Source of the DNA: Rhizosaccharibacter radicis
Lineage (GTDB): Bacteria > Pseudomonadota > Alphaproteobacteria > Acetobacterales > Acetobacteraceae
Assembly (NCBI GenBank): GCA_024508355.1
Contig: JAMZEJ010000007.1
Coordinates: 62,001 to 126,000, forward strand
Reading direction: 5' to 3'
Length of the DNA stretch: 64,000 nucleotides
Below are positions 8,843-17,878 of the stretch, piece after piece. Numbering within the stretch: the first letter of the stretch is position 1; each line of letters starts with the position of its first letter. The notes under the pieces were generated by a model. That model saw only the letters and a program-made list of their open reading frames with translations, made no database searches and was not told where the DNA came from. The translations under genes were made by a program, and so were the position numbers.

Positions 8843-9727
8843 ATGAAGTTCTGCCGCACCGGGCTGCTCGACATCGCCTATCTGGAAGGCGGTCCGCCCG
8901 ACGGCCCTCCGGTGCTGCTGCTGCATGGCTGGCCAGACGATCCCCACGGGCTGGCGGAGGTGGCGGCGGGGCTCCAGCATCGCGGCTATCGCACGATCGC
9001 GCCGTGGCTGCGCGGTTTCGGTTCCACCCGCTTCCTGTCGGACACGACCCTTCGCGACGGGCGGTCGCTGGTGCTGGCGCAGGACGCGCTCGATCTGCTC
9101 GATCGTCTCGGCATCGGACGCTGCAGCGTCATCGGACACGACTGGGGCGGGCGCGCGGCGTACAATCTGGCGGCCATCGCGCCCGGGCGCCTCGTTTCGA
9201 TCACGGTTCTCGCGATCGGCTACGCCCCCAACTGCCGTTTCATCATGCCCGGCTTCGAGCAGGCGCGTCGCTGGTGGTACCAGTGGTACATGATGTCCGA
9301 CGGTGGTGCGCAACGGGTGCGCGACGATCCGGTCGGCTTCGCGCGCCTGCAATGGGACAGCTGGTCGCCGCCGCACTGGTACGACGAACCTTCCTTCCGG
9401 CGCGCCGCCGAAAGCTTCGCCAATCCCGACTGGGCGGCGATCACCCTGCACGGCTACCGGTCGCGCTGGCTGCCCGAGCCCGTGGATCCTCGCTACGACG
9501 AGGTCGCGCGCCGCGTATCCGCCGTGAGCCGTCTTCGCGTTCCGACCCTGATGATCCAGGGCGGCGAGGATCGCTGCGATCCTCCGTCGGAATCGGAGCG
9601 GGACGCGCGATGGTTCGATGGCCGCCACGAACGCGTGGTGCTGCCGCGCGTCGGGCATTTTCCAGGGCGGGAGGCGGCGCCGGATGTCGTCGACGCCTTC
9701 GTCGCCTTCCACGACAAGGCCGGCTGA
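8843..9727 (+). CDS. Alpha/beta hydrolase, epoxide hydrolase/haloalkane dehalogenase type
   Basis: 294 residues. The nucleophile elbow is GHDWGG with Asp100 in place of the serine of esterases, as in epoxide hydrolases and haloalkane dehalogenases. HGWP (28-31) supplies the oxyanion-hole pattern. The acid is probably in GGEDRCD and the base is His in VGHFPG near the C-terminus. An aromatic cap domain (RRWWYQWYMM) fits the same group. GGAG is 8 bases before the ATG. Which of the two reactions it performs cannot be told by eye. Confidence 0.88.
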   Translation: MKFCRTGLLDIAYLEGGPPDGPPVLLLHGWPDDPHGLAEVAAGLQHRGYRTIAPWLRGFGSTRFLSDTTLRDGRSLVLAQDALDLLDRLGIGRCSVIGHDWGGRAAYNLAAIAPGRLVSITVLAIGYAPNCRFIMPGFEQARRWWYQWYMMSDGGAQRVRDDPVGFARLQWDSWSPPHWYDEPSFRRAAESFANPDWAAITLHGYRSRWLPEPVDPRYDEVARRVSAVSRLRVPTLMIQGGEDRCDPPSESERDARWFDGRHERVVLPRVGHFPGREAAPDVVDAFVAFHDKAG

Positions 9728-9922
9728 GGCGGCCCTCCGGCGACAGGCGGCGGGTCGTTCCCGGTCCGGAGGCGGCCAGGCATCCCGGGCGCACCACACA
9801 ATTCCCGAACATCCGGCTCCTGCTGGGGATCAAGCGGAAGGCGGCCCGAGCGACCCAGGTGGCCGCCGACCGCGCCAGGAGGCGAGTCGGGGAAGACGAC
9901 GGCCCGCCCGGTCCCCGTCCGG

Positions 9923-11767
9923 TCAACGCACCTTGCGGACTGCGCCATAGGCGGCGCTGGTGGTCATGGACGCGTAGGCCCGCAGCGCGGTGGTGACGCG
10001 GCGCTCGCGCGGCTCGGCCGGCTTCCAGGCGGCGTCGCCCGTCGCTTCCATCGCGGCGCGGCGCTCGGCGAGCTCGGCGTCCGGCACCGCGAGATGGATG
10101 CGGCGGTTGGGAATGTCGATCTCGATCCGGTCGCCTTCCCGCACCAGCGCGATGGTGCCGCCCTCCGCCGCCTCGGGCGACACGTGGCCGATCGACAGGC
10201 CCGACGAGCCGCCGGAGAACCGGCCGTCGGTAACCAGGGCGCAGGCCTTCCCCAGCCCCTTCGATTTCAGGTAGCTGGTGGGATACAGCATCTCCTGCAT
10301 GCCCGGGCCGCCGCGCGGGCCCTCGTAGCGGATCAGCACGATGTCGCCGGCCGCCACCTTGTTGCCGAGGATGCCCTTCACCGCGGCGTCCTGGCTTTCG
10401 AAGATGCGCGCGGTGCCGTGGAACACCAGGATGCTCTCGTCCACGCCGGCGGTCTTCACGATGCAGCCGTCCTCGGCGAGGTTGCCGTACAGCACCGCCA
10501 GGCCGCCGTCGCGCGAGAAGGCGTGCGCCGCGTCGCGGATCACCCCCTTCTCGCGATCCAGGTCCACCGCCTCGAAGCGCCGATTCTGGCTGAACGCCGT
10601 CTGGGTCGGCACCCCGCCGGGGGCCGCGGAATAGAACTCGTGCACTGCCCGGCTCTCGGTGCGGCGGACGTCCCAGCGGTCGAGACCGGCGGCGAGGGTC
10701 TCGGCATGCACGGTCGGGGTGTCGGTGTGCAGCAGCCCGGCGCGATCGAGCTCGCCCAGGATGCCGAAGATGCCGCCGGCGTGGTGCACGTCCTCCATGT
10801 GGACGTTGGCGATGGCCGGCGCCACCTTGCACAGCACCGGCACGCGGCGGCTCAGCCGGTCGATGTCGGCCATGCTGAACTCGACCTCGCCCTCGTGGGC
10901 GGCGGCCAGAAGATGCAGCACCGTGTTGGTGGAGCCGCCCATGGCGATGTCGAGCGTCATCGCGTTCTCGAAGGCGCGCCGGTTGGCGATGGCGCGCGGC
11001 AGCACGCTGGCGTCGTCCTGCTCGTAGTGGCGGCGCGCCAGATCCACGATCAGGTGGCCCGCTTCCAGGAACAGCCGCTCGCGGTCGGCATGCGTGGCCA
11101 GCGTCGAGCCGTTGCCCGGCAGCGCCAGCCCCAGCGCCTCGGTGAGGCAGTTCATGGAGTTGGCGGTGAACATCCCCGAACAGGAACCGCAGGTCGGACA
11201 GGCCGAACGCTCGATGGTCTTCACCTCGTCGTCGGAATAGCGGTCGTCGGCGGCGGCGACCATGGCATCCACCAGGTCGAGCTTCTTCTCCGTACGGTCC
11301 GGCCACACCACCTTGCCGGCTTCCATCGGGCCGCCGGACACGAACACCGCCGGGATGTTGAGGCGCAGCGCGGCCATCAGCATGCCGGGCGTAATCTTGT
11401 CGCAGTTGGAGATGCACACCATCGCGTCGGCGCAATGGGCGTTGACCATGTATTCCACGGAGTCCGCGATGATCTCGCGCGAGGGGAGCGAATACAGCAT
11501 CCCGTCATGGCCCATGGCGATGCCGTCATCCACCGCGATGGTGTTGAACTCCTTGGCGACGCCGCCGGCCTTCTCGATCTCGCGGGCCACCAGCTGGCCG
11601 AGATCCTTCAGATGGACGTGGCCCGGCACGAACTGGGTGAAGCTGTTCACCACCGCGATGATCGGCTTGCCGAAATCCCCGTCCTTCATGCCCGTCGCGC
11701 GCCATAGGCCGCGGGCGCCCGCCATGTTGCGGCCATGGGTCGTGGTGCGGGAACGATAGGCGGGCAC
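9923..11767 (-). CDS. ilvD: Dihydroxy-acid dehydratase
   Basis: 614 residues, the E. coli length. It removes water from 2,3-dihydroxy-3-methylbutanoate or -pentanoate to give the 2-keto acids of valine and isoleucine synthesis. Fe-S cluster cysteines are in SNCDKITPG (Cys122, the same number as in E. coli) and CPTCGSCSG (190-198). The N-terminus [16 protein letters not shown] is nearly that of E. coli IlvD, which fixes the start at GTG 11767, with GAGGA 7 bases upstream. No other branched-chain gene is adjacent. It converges on the hydrolase gene. Confidence 0.97.
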   Translation of the reverse strand: MPAYRSRTTTHGRNMAGARGLWRATGMKDGDFGKPIIAVVNSFTQFVPGHVHLKDLGQLVAREIEKAGGVAKEFNTIAVDDGIAMGHDGMLYSLPSREIIADSVEYMVNAHCADAMVCISNCDKITPGMLMAALRLNIPAVFVSGGPMEAGKVVWPDRTEKKLDLVDAMVAAADDRYSDDEVKTIERSACPTCGSCSGMFTANSMNCLTEALGLALPGNGSTLATHADRERLFLEAGHLIVDLARRHYEQDDASVLPRAIANRRAFENAMTLDIAMGGSTNTVLHLLAAAHEGEVEFSMADIDRLSRRVPVLCKVAPAIANVHMEDVHHAGGIFGILGELDRAGLLHTDTPTVHAETLAAGLDRWDVRRTESRAVHEFYSAAPGGVPTQTAFSQNRRFEAVDLDREKGVIRDAAHAFSRDGGLAVLYGNLAEDGCIVKTAGVDESILVFHGTARIFESQDAAVKGILGNKVAAGDIVLIRYEGPRGGPGMQEMLYPTSYLKSKGLGKACALVTDGRFSGGSSGLSIGHVSPEAAEGGTIALVREGDRIEIDIPNRRIHLAVPDAELAERRAAMEATGDAAWKPAEPRERRVTTALRAYASMTTSAAYGAVRKVR

Positions 11768-12128
11768 GGCATGGTCCTCACGGCTGTGCGCGCCGGGGGG
11801 CGCGGTGAAGTGCGGAAGATCGGAGCGTCCGGAGATGGCGTTTCGATGCCCCGGAAAACAGGGTTCGGCAAGCGGAACCGCCCGGCGGACGGGAAAAAGC
11901 CGCCGATCGGCACCCGGCACGCCGTTCGGGCGGCGCGTGCGGGAGGAACCACGACCGCTTCATGAACCGGTTCGCCGGGCAGGGACGCTCGCCGGGCGGC
12001 GGTCGCCCGGCGCATCTTCCCCCCGCGCATCGCATCCTGGTGCATCGCACTCGGGCCCATCGCACTCTGGCGCGCTGCGGCGGGAAACCGCCTAGGCTGA
12101 CCATGCAACCACCGGCGAGCCGACCCGC
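11768..12128. other. 361-base gap between ilvD and nucleoside hydrolase genes
   Basis: Divergent intergenic region that must contain the ilvD promoter. No convincing coding region; short readings on both strands are Arg/Pro-rich. It contains three tandem copies of a 15-bp unit at 12028-12072. I see no clear leader peptide or riboswitch for ilvD. Confidence 0.6.
12028..12072. repeat. Three tandem 15-bp repeats
   Basis: CATCGCATCCTGGTG, CATCGCACTCGGGCC and CATCGCACTCTGGCG follow one another without spacer. It is a minisatellite-like array about 57 bases before the nucleoside hydrolase start. The period is the same as in other repeats of this window. Confidence 0.85.
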
Positions 12129-13310
12129 ATGATCCCGTTCTCCCGTTTCCCGTCCTTCTTCCGGATCGTCCGCGGCGCCGAACGTGCCGGCACGCCGCGC
12201 GGCCGGCGGCGCGCGTGGCTTCCCGCCCTGCTGCTGGCGCTGGTCCCCGTCGCCGCCCGGGCGGAACCGCCGCGCCTCGTGCTGCTGGACGATGACGGGT
12301 TCGGCCTCGCCCAGTGGATGGTGATCGCGTCCCCGGACGTGCGGGTGCTGGGCATCACCAGCGTCAGCGGCGACGTGTGGCAGAAACAGGCCACGGCCCA
12401 GCAGCTGCGCGGGGTGGAGATCGCCGGGCGCACCGACATCCCCGTGGTGGCGGGCGCCACCTATCCGTTGCTCAATTCCGAGGCGCTGACCGAGCGCTGG
12501 GAAGCGCTCTACGGCAAGCTGGTGTGGAAGGGCGCCTGGATGAAGCGCTGGGTGGAGCCGACCGAGCAGAAGCTGCCGCCCTATCACGGACCGGACGTCG
12601 TGCCCGACCTGCCGGAAGGCAATCCCACCCACAAGGCCGCGGACGGCATCGCCGCCGAGTTCCTGGTGCGCACCGTGCGGGCCCATCCGGGGCAGGTGAG
12701 CATCATCGCCACAGGCCCCTTCACCAACCTCGCACTGGCGCAGCGGCTGGATCCGGAGTTCGCGTCCTTGGCGAAGGAGCTGGTCTATATGGGCGGCAGC
12801 CTCAATCCCCGGCAGCGCCTGCCGGGCACGGCGGCCGAACAGTTCGCGCGGGAATTCAGCAACTCGCCCCGGCGGGAGTTCAACATCCGCTTCGATCCCG
12901 AGGCGGCCAGCATCGTGATGCGGGCGCCCTGGCGGCGGATCGTGATGGTGCCGGTGGACCCGTCCACGCAGACCGAGCTGTCGCCGGCGCTGCTGGCCCG
13001 GCTGTCGGCGGCCGATACGCCCGTGGCGCGCGCGTTGCGAGGCCGGCCCACCGGCTTTCCGTTATGGGACGAGATCGCCGCGGCGGTGTGGCTCGATCCC
13101 AGCCTGATCCGCCGTTCGCACGCCGCCTTCGTGGACACGAACACCCAGTTCGGCCCCGGCTACGGCGACATCCTGAGCTGGACACCCGGCTACGAGCCCG
13201 GGCTGGGCGAGCAGAAGGAGCAGGTGGTGGAGGAGGTAGACGTGCCGCGCATGGAGGCGATGATGCAGCGCCTGGTCGCGAGGCCGGCATCCGGCGCGCC
13301 TTCTCGCTGA
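12129..13310 (+). CDS. Exported nucleoside hydrolase-like protein, altered active-site motifs
   Basis: 393 residues. A signal peptide lies at about 29-46 (hydrophobic core then AARAE), so the protein is periplasmic or secreted. The fold markers are clear: GRTDIPVVAGA, ATGPFTNLALA, YMGGSL, and FNIRFDPEAA with a Pro-rich strand after it. The N-terminal Ca/ribose motif, normally DTDPGxDD, reads DDDGFGL and lacks the final Asp pair. The late His-Asp of the family reads Trp-Asp (WDEIAAAVWLDP). The protein may have another substrate or no hydrolase activity. Followed at once by a strong hairpin. Confidence 0.83.
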   Translation: MIPFSRFPSFFRIVRGAERAGTPRGRRRAWLPALLLALVPVAARAEPPRLVLLDDDGFGLAQWMVIASPDVRVLGITSVSGDVWQKQATAQQLRGVEIAGRTDIPVVAGATYPLLNSEALTERWEALYGKLVWKGAWMKRWVEPTEQKLPPYHGPDVVPDLPEGNPTHKAADGIAAEFLVRTVRAHPGQVSIIATGPFTNLALAQRLDPEFASLAKELVYMGGSLNPRQRLPGTAAEQFAREFSNSPRREFNIRFDPEAASIVMRAPWRRIVMVPVDPSTQTELSPALLARLSAADTPVARALRGRPTGFPLWDEIAAAVWLDPSLIRRSHAAFVDTNTQFGPGYGDILSWTPGYEPGLGEQKEQVVEEVDVPRMEAMMQRLVARPASGAPSR

Positions 13311-13334
13311 CCGGTCCCGGCATGCCGGGACCGG
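13311..13334 (+). terminator. Terminator-like perfect palindrome
   Basis: CCGGTCCCGGCATGCCGGGACCGG begins directly after the nucleoside hydrolase stop codon. It is fully self-complementary over 24 bases. There is no T-run after it. Confidence 0.6.
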
Positions 13335-13827
13335 CGCCGGGCCGCCCGCAGCCGGGTGGAGGCGAGGCCGCGCGGCGGGCCGACGCGGGCGGGGTCGTCG
13401 CGATCGCCGCCGGGGAGCCTTCTACGGCGGGATGACAGGGGGCGGCGGGAACCGCCGCGGAAGCGCCCGGGGATGGCGATCCTCGTCGGGTGCGCCGCGG
13501 GCCGGACGCGGAGGCGGCGTCCGGCGGCAGGATCCCGGCCGTCGGCGGTGGCTGCGCTGGACGGAGTCCGGACTTGGGCGGCTCGCGTGGGAAGTGATCG
13601 CACCGGAAACGATCCTGCCGGAAACGATCCCCCCGGGGCAGACGGTTCGGAGCGCGGCCGGCCCGACGCGCCGCCGGGCGGCGCCGGGAGATGCGCCGCG
13701 GCCGGAACCTCTCCCCGGTGCCTGACCTCCTGGCGTGACGAGCCGGGACGGGCAGGCGGACGGCGCGGAGGGCCGTGGCCGCCCATCCGCGCCGTGGAGC
13801 CGCCCCGGCCGGAGCGGGATCGCCGGA
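13335..13827. other. Gene-free stretch between convergent genes
   Basis: About 490 bases with no supportable gene. Open readings are Arg/Gly/Pro-rich and have no family signature. At 13588-13632 there are two clear copies (CCGGAAACGATCCTG, CCGGAAACGATCCCC) and one decayed copy of a 15-bp unit. The stretch could be decayed coding sequence or expanded spacer. Confidence 0.5.
13588..13632. repeat. 15-bp tandem repeat, about three copies
   Basis: The copies at 13603-13617 and 13618-13632 differ at two of 15 positions. The preceding 15 bases retain GGAA and GATC in register. It lies in a gene-free gap. Confidence 0.7.
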
Positions 13828-14634
13828 CTACCGTTTGCAGGTGGTGCCCCCGGACGGCCGAGGCGCCGCCCGGATGAAGTCGATCAGCTCGGGCGCGCGG
13901 GGGGCAAGGGGCGCCACGGTGTCCTGCTCGTCGTAGCGGGCGGCGAGCAGTCCGCGGCACAGCGCGCCGTTGAACTCCATGTTCACCACCACCCCGCGCA
14001 ACCCCGAAAGATGGACCGCCAGGCGTTCGGGCGCGACGGTGCGGTTGTGCTCGTCCACCAGCGCCGGATCGTCCGGCCCGAACGGCCCGGGCACGGCGCG
14101 CTTGGCCAGGTAGTGGCGCACGGCCTCCGCGTGGGCGGCGAGCGCGGACAGCTCCCGGACCCGCAGCGACGTCAGGCGGGATGCGACCCACCCGTCGGCG
14201 AGCAGGGCCTCGGCGAGGGCGAGCTGCCGCCGCCCGAACGCCTTGCGCTCGAAGGTGCGGCGCACGGCCTCGAGCGAGCTGCCGTCGGCTTCCGCGCCGA
14301 AGGCGTCGCGGAAGGAGCGGTCGGCCGCCATGGCGCCGTTGATCTCGGCCGCGAACATGTGGTCGTCGAGCGAGACGGACACGCCCTTCACCCAGGGAAG
14401 CGCCCGCACGGCGTCGCGCATGTCCTCCGCCATGATCCAGGCGAAGTTGGCGCTGCACCAGTAGGTCGGCAGCCGGAAGCCGATCGCCACATGGTCGCGA
14501 TCGTCTACCGACAACGACGACACGAAGCCGAGCGACAGCACGCTCTCGTCCAGCTCCGGGTCGGTCACGGCGTGCAGCCGCTCCCGGAGCTGCTCCAGCC
14601 GGGGCTCCGCGCGGGGATCAGCGAGGCTCGCCAT
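13828..14634 (-). CDS. DUF59/MIP18-type iron-sulfur assembly protein, long form
   Basis: 268 residues. The first 95 or so form a DUF59 domain, with DPELDESVLSLGFV (25-38) and a conserved-type Cys60 in PTYWCSAN. The remaining 170 residues are an alpha-helical extension with Cys near the end. Plain DUF59 proteins (PaaD, SufT, MIP18) help load Fe-S or metal centres. Long forms with this extension occur, as I recall, beside propane/acetone-type di-iron monooxygenase genes. It starts 6 bases after the amidohydrolase stops and is the last gene of the sigma-54 operon. Confidence 0.8.
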   Translation of the reverse strand: MASLADPRAEPRLEQLRERLHAVTDPELDESVLSLGFVSSLSVDDRDHVAIGFRLPTYWCSANFAWIMAEDMRDAVRALPWVKGVSVSLDDHMFAAEINGAMAADRSFRDAFGAEADGSSLEAVRRTFERKAFGRRQLALAEALLADGWVASRLTSLRVRELSALAAHAEAVRHYLAKRAVPGPFGPDDPALVDEHNRTVAPERLAVHLSGLRGVVVNMEFNGALCRGLLAARYDEQDTVAPLAPRAPELIDFIRAAPRPSGGTTCKR

Positions 14635-14640
14635 CGCGCG

Positions 14641-15669
14641 CTACTCCGCCGCGACCGCGTGCCGGGACAGCTGCTCCCCGGCGAAGAAGCGCTTCTTGGC
14701 GGGGATGTCGATGTCGTAGAGCCGGGCCATGTTGAGGCCGAGGATCTTGTGCTTGATCTCCCGGGTCAGCTCGACGTTCTTCTCGCGCGACACGCTGTCG
14801 GGCAGGTCGAACGCCACGAACTTCTCCACCATCCAGCGCGGCGACCAGATCGCGTAGTCGCTGCCGTAGCAGATCTTGTCGGGGCCGATCCAGAACAGCA
14901 GCTCGCCCAGCACGTGGGCGAAATATTCCGGACGCTTGTGGATGAAGGGCAGCACCACCGCGAGCCCGGCATAGACGTTGGTTTCCTGGGTGGCGATCCA
15001 GCAGAAATCGTCGAGGCGCGGCAGGCCGCAATGCTCCACGATGAAGTTCAGCTCCTGGAAGGAGGTGGCAGCATCGTCCACGTCGGCGACGTCGAACGCG
15101 TCGCGGTTGAGCGGCAGGATGGTCGGGCCCTTGTGGACGTGGATGTTCCTGACGCCCATGTCGCGCGCGACCTCGAGATAGCGCGAGGCCCAGCGGTCGG
15201 TGAGGCGCCAGCCCTTGCTCTCGCCTTTCCATTCCGCCGTGTAGAGCTTGATGCCCTTGAGCTTGTACTTCTCGATGTTCTCGCGCAGGCGGTCGAGCCC
15301 TTCCTCCTCGTCGCGCGGGTCGAACGCGCCGTTGACGATGAAACGCTCCGGGTACCGCTTGGTCAGCTCGTACTGGTCTTCGGTGGTGTTGAAGCCGCGG
15401 GTGAAGAACTCCTTGAGATAGGTGGGCTGCAGGATGGCCATGTCGTCGTAGCCCTGCACGAACAGGTCGTCGTAGAGCGTCGCCTCGCCGTAGCGGTAGA
15501 ACTTCTCCCTGGGCCAGAGATATTCCGGCGGGCTGAGCTGGTGGTAGCCGTAGAAGCAGTCGATGAACTGCCTGCCATGGATGTTGCGGTGGTTCTCGAC
15601 GGAAGCGTCCCAGTTGTGGATGTGCCCGTCGACGATGAAGAATTCCTCGCCGTCCGCGGTGGTGTACAT
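14641..15669 (-). CDS. Amidohydrolase family protein, monooxygenase-locus type
   Basis: 342 residues, a TIM-barrel metal enzyme of the amidohydrolase-2 group. Metal motifs are HIH (16-18), HVHKG near 178, EHCGLP near 214 and GSDYAIWSP near 270. Close relatives sit in bacterial propane and acetone monooxygenase clusters, where their exact role is not settled; maturation of the oxygenase has been considered. The ATG is preceded by AGGAAACGGGAA. It lies between the SDR and the DUF59 gene with short gaps. No signal peptide. Confidence 0.85.
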   Translation of the reverse strand: MYTTADGEEFFIVDGHIHNWDASVENHRNIHGRQFIDCFYGYHQLSPPEYLWPREKFYRYGEATLYDDLFVQGYDDMAILQPTYLKEFFTRGFNTTEDQYELTKRYPERFIVNGAFDPRDEEEGLDRLRENIEKYKLKGIKLYTAEWKGESKGWRLTDRWASRYLEVARDMGVRNIHVHKGPTILPLNRDAFDVADVDDAATSFQELNFIVEHCGLPRLDDFCWIATQETNVYAGLAVVLPFIHKRPEYFAHVLGELLFWIGPDKICYGSDYAIWSPRWMVEKFVAFDLPDSVSREKNVELTREIKHKILGLNMARLYDIDIPAKKRFFAGEQLSRHAVAAE

Positions 15670-15713
15670 TTCCCGTTTCCTCGATGGGGTTCGTTCTGTT
15701 TTTGTTGGCCGGA

Positions 15714-16505
15714 TCAGGCGAACTGGATGCCGCCGTCGATCATCACCGACTGCCCGGTCATGTAGTCGCTGTCGGGCGAGGCGAGATAGGACACGAACTT
15801 CGCCACGTCCTCCGGCACCGATACGCGGCCGAGATGGATCAGGTCGGAATATTTCCGGATCGCGCCCCCGCGTTGCAATCCCTCCGATTCCGACAGCTTC
15901 TCGTCGATCAGGTCCCACATCGCGGTGCCGACGATGCCCGGGCAGTAGGCGTTCACGGTGATGCCGTGCCGCGCCCATTCCATCGCCGCCGCCTGGGTGA
16001 GGCCGCGCACGCCCCACTTGGACGCGGAATAATGCCCCAGCATCGCGAAGGGGCGATGGGCGACGATGGAGGCGGCCCCGATGATCTTGCCGCCGCCGCC
16101 CTGCTCGATCATGCGCTTGGCCGCAGCCTTGTAGCACAGGAACACGCCGCGCAGGTTGATCGCCATCATCCGGTCCCAGTCCTCGACCGACACTTCCAGC
16201 AGCGGCAGCACCTGGGCGATGCCGGCGTTGGCCACCATGATGTCGAGCCGGCCCAGCGTGCCGGCCGCGTCCTGCACGATCGCCTCCACGTCGGCCTCGG
16301 CGGACACGTCGCCCAGCAGCGCGGCGGACCGTCTGCCCTTCTCCCTGATCAGGCCGACGACTTCCTCCAGCCCGGCCGCGTTGGCGGCGACGTCGTTCAC
16401 CGCCACGTCGTGCCCGTCATCGGCGAGGCGCAGCGCAATGGCGCGGCCGATCCCGCGCGAGGCGCCGGTCACGAGGGCGTTCCGGCCCGTTTCGGTGTCG
16501 GACAT
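15714..16505 (-). CDS. SDR family oxidoreductase, acetoin/diol dehydrogenase-like
   Basis: 263 residues, classical short-chain dehydrogenase. TGASRGIG (13-20) binds the cofactor, NAG follows near 93, and the catalytic set is Ser146, Tyr159 and Lys163 (YSASK). The C-terminal TGQSVMIDGGIQF is typical. The overall pattern is like acetoin and 2,3-butanediol dehydrogenases, so the substrate may be a small secondary alcohol or ketone. A strong GGAGGAG lies 6 bases before the ATG. Second gene of the operon, separated from the ADH by 74 bases holding a hairpin and a short repeat. Confidence 0.9.
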   Translation of the reverse strand: MSDTETGRNALVTGASRGIGRAIALRLADDGHDVAVNDVAANAAGLEEVVGLIREKGRRSAALLGDVSAEADVEAIVQDAAGTLGRLDIMVANAGIAQVLPLLEVSVEDWDRMMAINLRGVFLCYKAAAKRMIEQGGGGKIIGAASIVAHRPFAMLGHYSASKWGVRGLTQAAAMEWARHGITVNAYCPGIVGTAMWDLIDEKLSESEGLQRGGAIRKYSDLIHLGRVSVPEDVAKFVSYLASPDSDYMTGQSVMIDGGIQFA

Positions 16506-16521
16506 GTGGTTCTCCTCCCTA

Positions 16522-16551
16522 TGTTCTTGTTGCCGTGTGTTCTTGTTGCCG
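16522..16551. repeat. Two 14-base direct repeats
   Basis: TGTTCTTGTTGCCG occurs at 16522-16535 and again at 16538-16551, two bases apart, a 16-base period. It is just upstream of the SDR ribosome site on the minus strand. Confidence 0.8.
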
Positions 16552-16570
16552 GCGGGGCTCCGGCCCCGCC
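16551..16570 (-). terminator. Intercistronic hairpin after the alcohol dehydrogenase gene
   Basis: GGCGGGGC pairs with GCCCCGCC around a 4-base loop, 10 bases after the ADH stop. It has no T-run and lies inside the operon, so it is more likely an attenuator or mRNA-stability element than a full terminator. Confidence 0.55.
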
Positions 16571-16579
16571 GGGGCATCT

Positions 16580-17623
16580 TCAGGGGATCAGCACGGCGCG
16601 GCCGTGGATCCTGCCGTGATGCAGGTCCTTCAGCGCCTGGTTGGCGTCTTCCAGGCGGTATTCGCGCGTGCGCAGCGTGACCAGGCCACGATCCGCCAGC
16701 TCCATCAGTTCCACGAGTTCCGCGTAAGTGCCGACAAGGTTGCCGACGATGGTCTTCTCCGAGGTGATCATGTCGATGGTGGGGATCTCCACCTTTCCGC
16801 CGTAGCCCACGATGTAGTAGGAGCCGCCGGCCCTGGTCATGGCGAGGCCCTGCGACACCGCCGTGCCCTCGCCCACGAAATCGATCACCGCCTCCGCGCC
16901 CTTGCCGCGCGTCAATTCCAGCACGCGGTCCACCCCGTGCTCGTCGGCCGGCACCGTCTCGTGGGCGCCGCACTGCCTGGCCAGTTCCAGCGACGCGGCC
17001 GAGCGGTCCACCACGATGATGTCGGCCGCGCACAGCGCCCGCAGCACCTGGATGCCGATATGGCCGAGGCCGCCGGCGCCGATCACCACTGCCTTCTCGC
17101 CTGGTAGCAGGTGGCGGGACGCCTTCTTGGCAGCCCGGTACGCGGTCAGACCGGCGTCGGTGTAGGGGGCCACGTCCTTGGGCGACAGGGTGGAGGGCAG
17201 CCGGATCAGCGAGCGCGCGCCCGATCTGAGATACTGCGCATAGCCGCCATCGGCGTTGATGCCGGGGAAGCGGCTATCCTCCGCGTGCATGTCGTCGCCC
17301 CGCCGGCAGGCCAGGCAATGGCCGCTGGTGACCAGAGGATGACAGATCACCGCGTCGCCCGGCCGCACGCCGGTCACGGCGGAACCGATCTCCTCGATCC
17401 AGCCCGCGTTCTCATGGCCCATGATGTAGGGCAGCGTCACGTGGGCGTGGCCGCGCCAGATGCCTTCCACCACGTGGAGGTCCGTGCGGCACACCCCCGC
17501 GCCGCCGATGCGGACGATCACGTCGGTGGGACTCTCGATCCTGGGTTCGGGAACGTCCTCGAAGCGGACCAGCTCGTCCCGGCTCAGGGTCTCGTCGTAC
17601 TCGTGCAGCACCGCTGCCTTCAT
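16580..17623 (-). CDS. Zinc-type NAD(P)-dependent alcohol dehydrogenase lacking part of the structural zinc site
   Basis: 347 residues of the medium-chain dehydrogenase family. Catalytic zinc ligands are visible: Cys45, His70 with Glu71 (GHENAG), and an Asp near 156. The nucleotide fold has GAGGLG at 182-187. The structural zinc lobe normally has four Cys; here only Cys103 and Cys106 remain, and the first and fourth positions are Ser100 and Ala114. First gene of the operon, 57 bases downstream of a sigma-54 promoter. By context it would oxidise a secondary alcohol or similar product. Confidence 0.92.
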   Translation of the reverse strand: MKAAVLHEYDETLSRDELVRFEDVPEPRIESPTDVIVRIGGAGVCRTDLHVVEGIWRGHAHVTLPYIMGHENAGWIEEIGSAVTGVRPGDAVICHPLVTSGHCLACRRGDDMHAEDSRFPGINADGGYAQYLRSGARSLIRLPSTLSPKDVAPYTDAGLTAYRAAKKASRHLLPGEKAVVIGAGGLGHIGIQVLRALCAADIIVVDRSAASLELARQCGAHETVPADEHGVDRVLELTRGKGAEAVIDFVGEGTAVSQGLAMTRAGGSYYIVGYGGKVEIPTIDMITSEKTIVGNLVGTYAELVELMELADRGLVTLRTREYRLEDANQALKDLHHGRIHGRAVLIP

Positions 17624-17679
17624 CGTCGTTCTCCGACAGTCTCCGCGGCGCATCTTCGGGGCGCCTGCGGGACGGAGGT

Positions 17680-17695
17680 GGCAAGGGTCGTGCCA
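17680..17695 (-). promoter_or_regulatory. Sigma-54 promoter of the ADH-SDR-amidohydrolase-DUF59 operon
   Basis: Read on the minus strand: TGGCAC, 5 bases, TTGCC. This is the -24/-12 consensus (TGGCAC-N5-TTGCW) except for the final base. It points at the ADH gene, about 57 bases before its ATG. Transcription would start near 17670. The divergent sigma-54 activator gene and the palindromes upstream support it. Confidence 0.85.
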
Positions 17696-17735
17696 GCCTG
17701 TCCGACCCGTGCGCGCGCGGGTGGTGCGTCATGCG

Positions 17736-17784
17736 CTGTTCCGTTCCGGAACAGCTGCTGTTCCGCGCTGCAACAAGCGGAACA
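17736..17784. promoter_or_regulatory. Two palindromic upstream activator sites
   Basis: Site 1 (17736-17754): CTGTTCC, 5 bases, GGAACAG. Site 2 (17759-17784): TGTTCCGC, 10 bases, GCGGAACA. Both share TGTTCC/GGAACA arms and lie about 40-105 bases upstream of the sigma-54 element. That is the usual place for an enhancer-binding protein, most likely the product of the divergent gene. Confidence 0.75.
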
Positions 17785-17878
17785 ACGCTGTTTGCACGCG
17801 CGGGCCGGAGGTGCATGATCCCGGCAACGAACGAGGACGCCGTCCGTGGTTCGCGAGACGGCGCCGGGGAAGCGCTGC

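Noticed and set aside
12028-12072. The three 15-bp repeats as a CRISPR fragment
   Set aside because: The repeats are contiguous with no spacers and no cas gene is near.
13335-13827. A small protein gene in the gap after the nucleoside hydrolase gene
   Set aside because: All readings are Arg/Pro/Gly-rich, lack a convincing ribosome site and overlap a tandem repeat.
13735-15765. A 676-codon open reading on the plus strand over the amidohydrolase and DUF59 genes
   Set aside because: It is antisense to two genes with clear motifs, and its residues (His/Arg/Val/Gly-rich) have no family features; long antisense readings are expected at this GC content.
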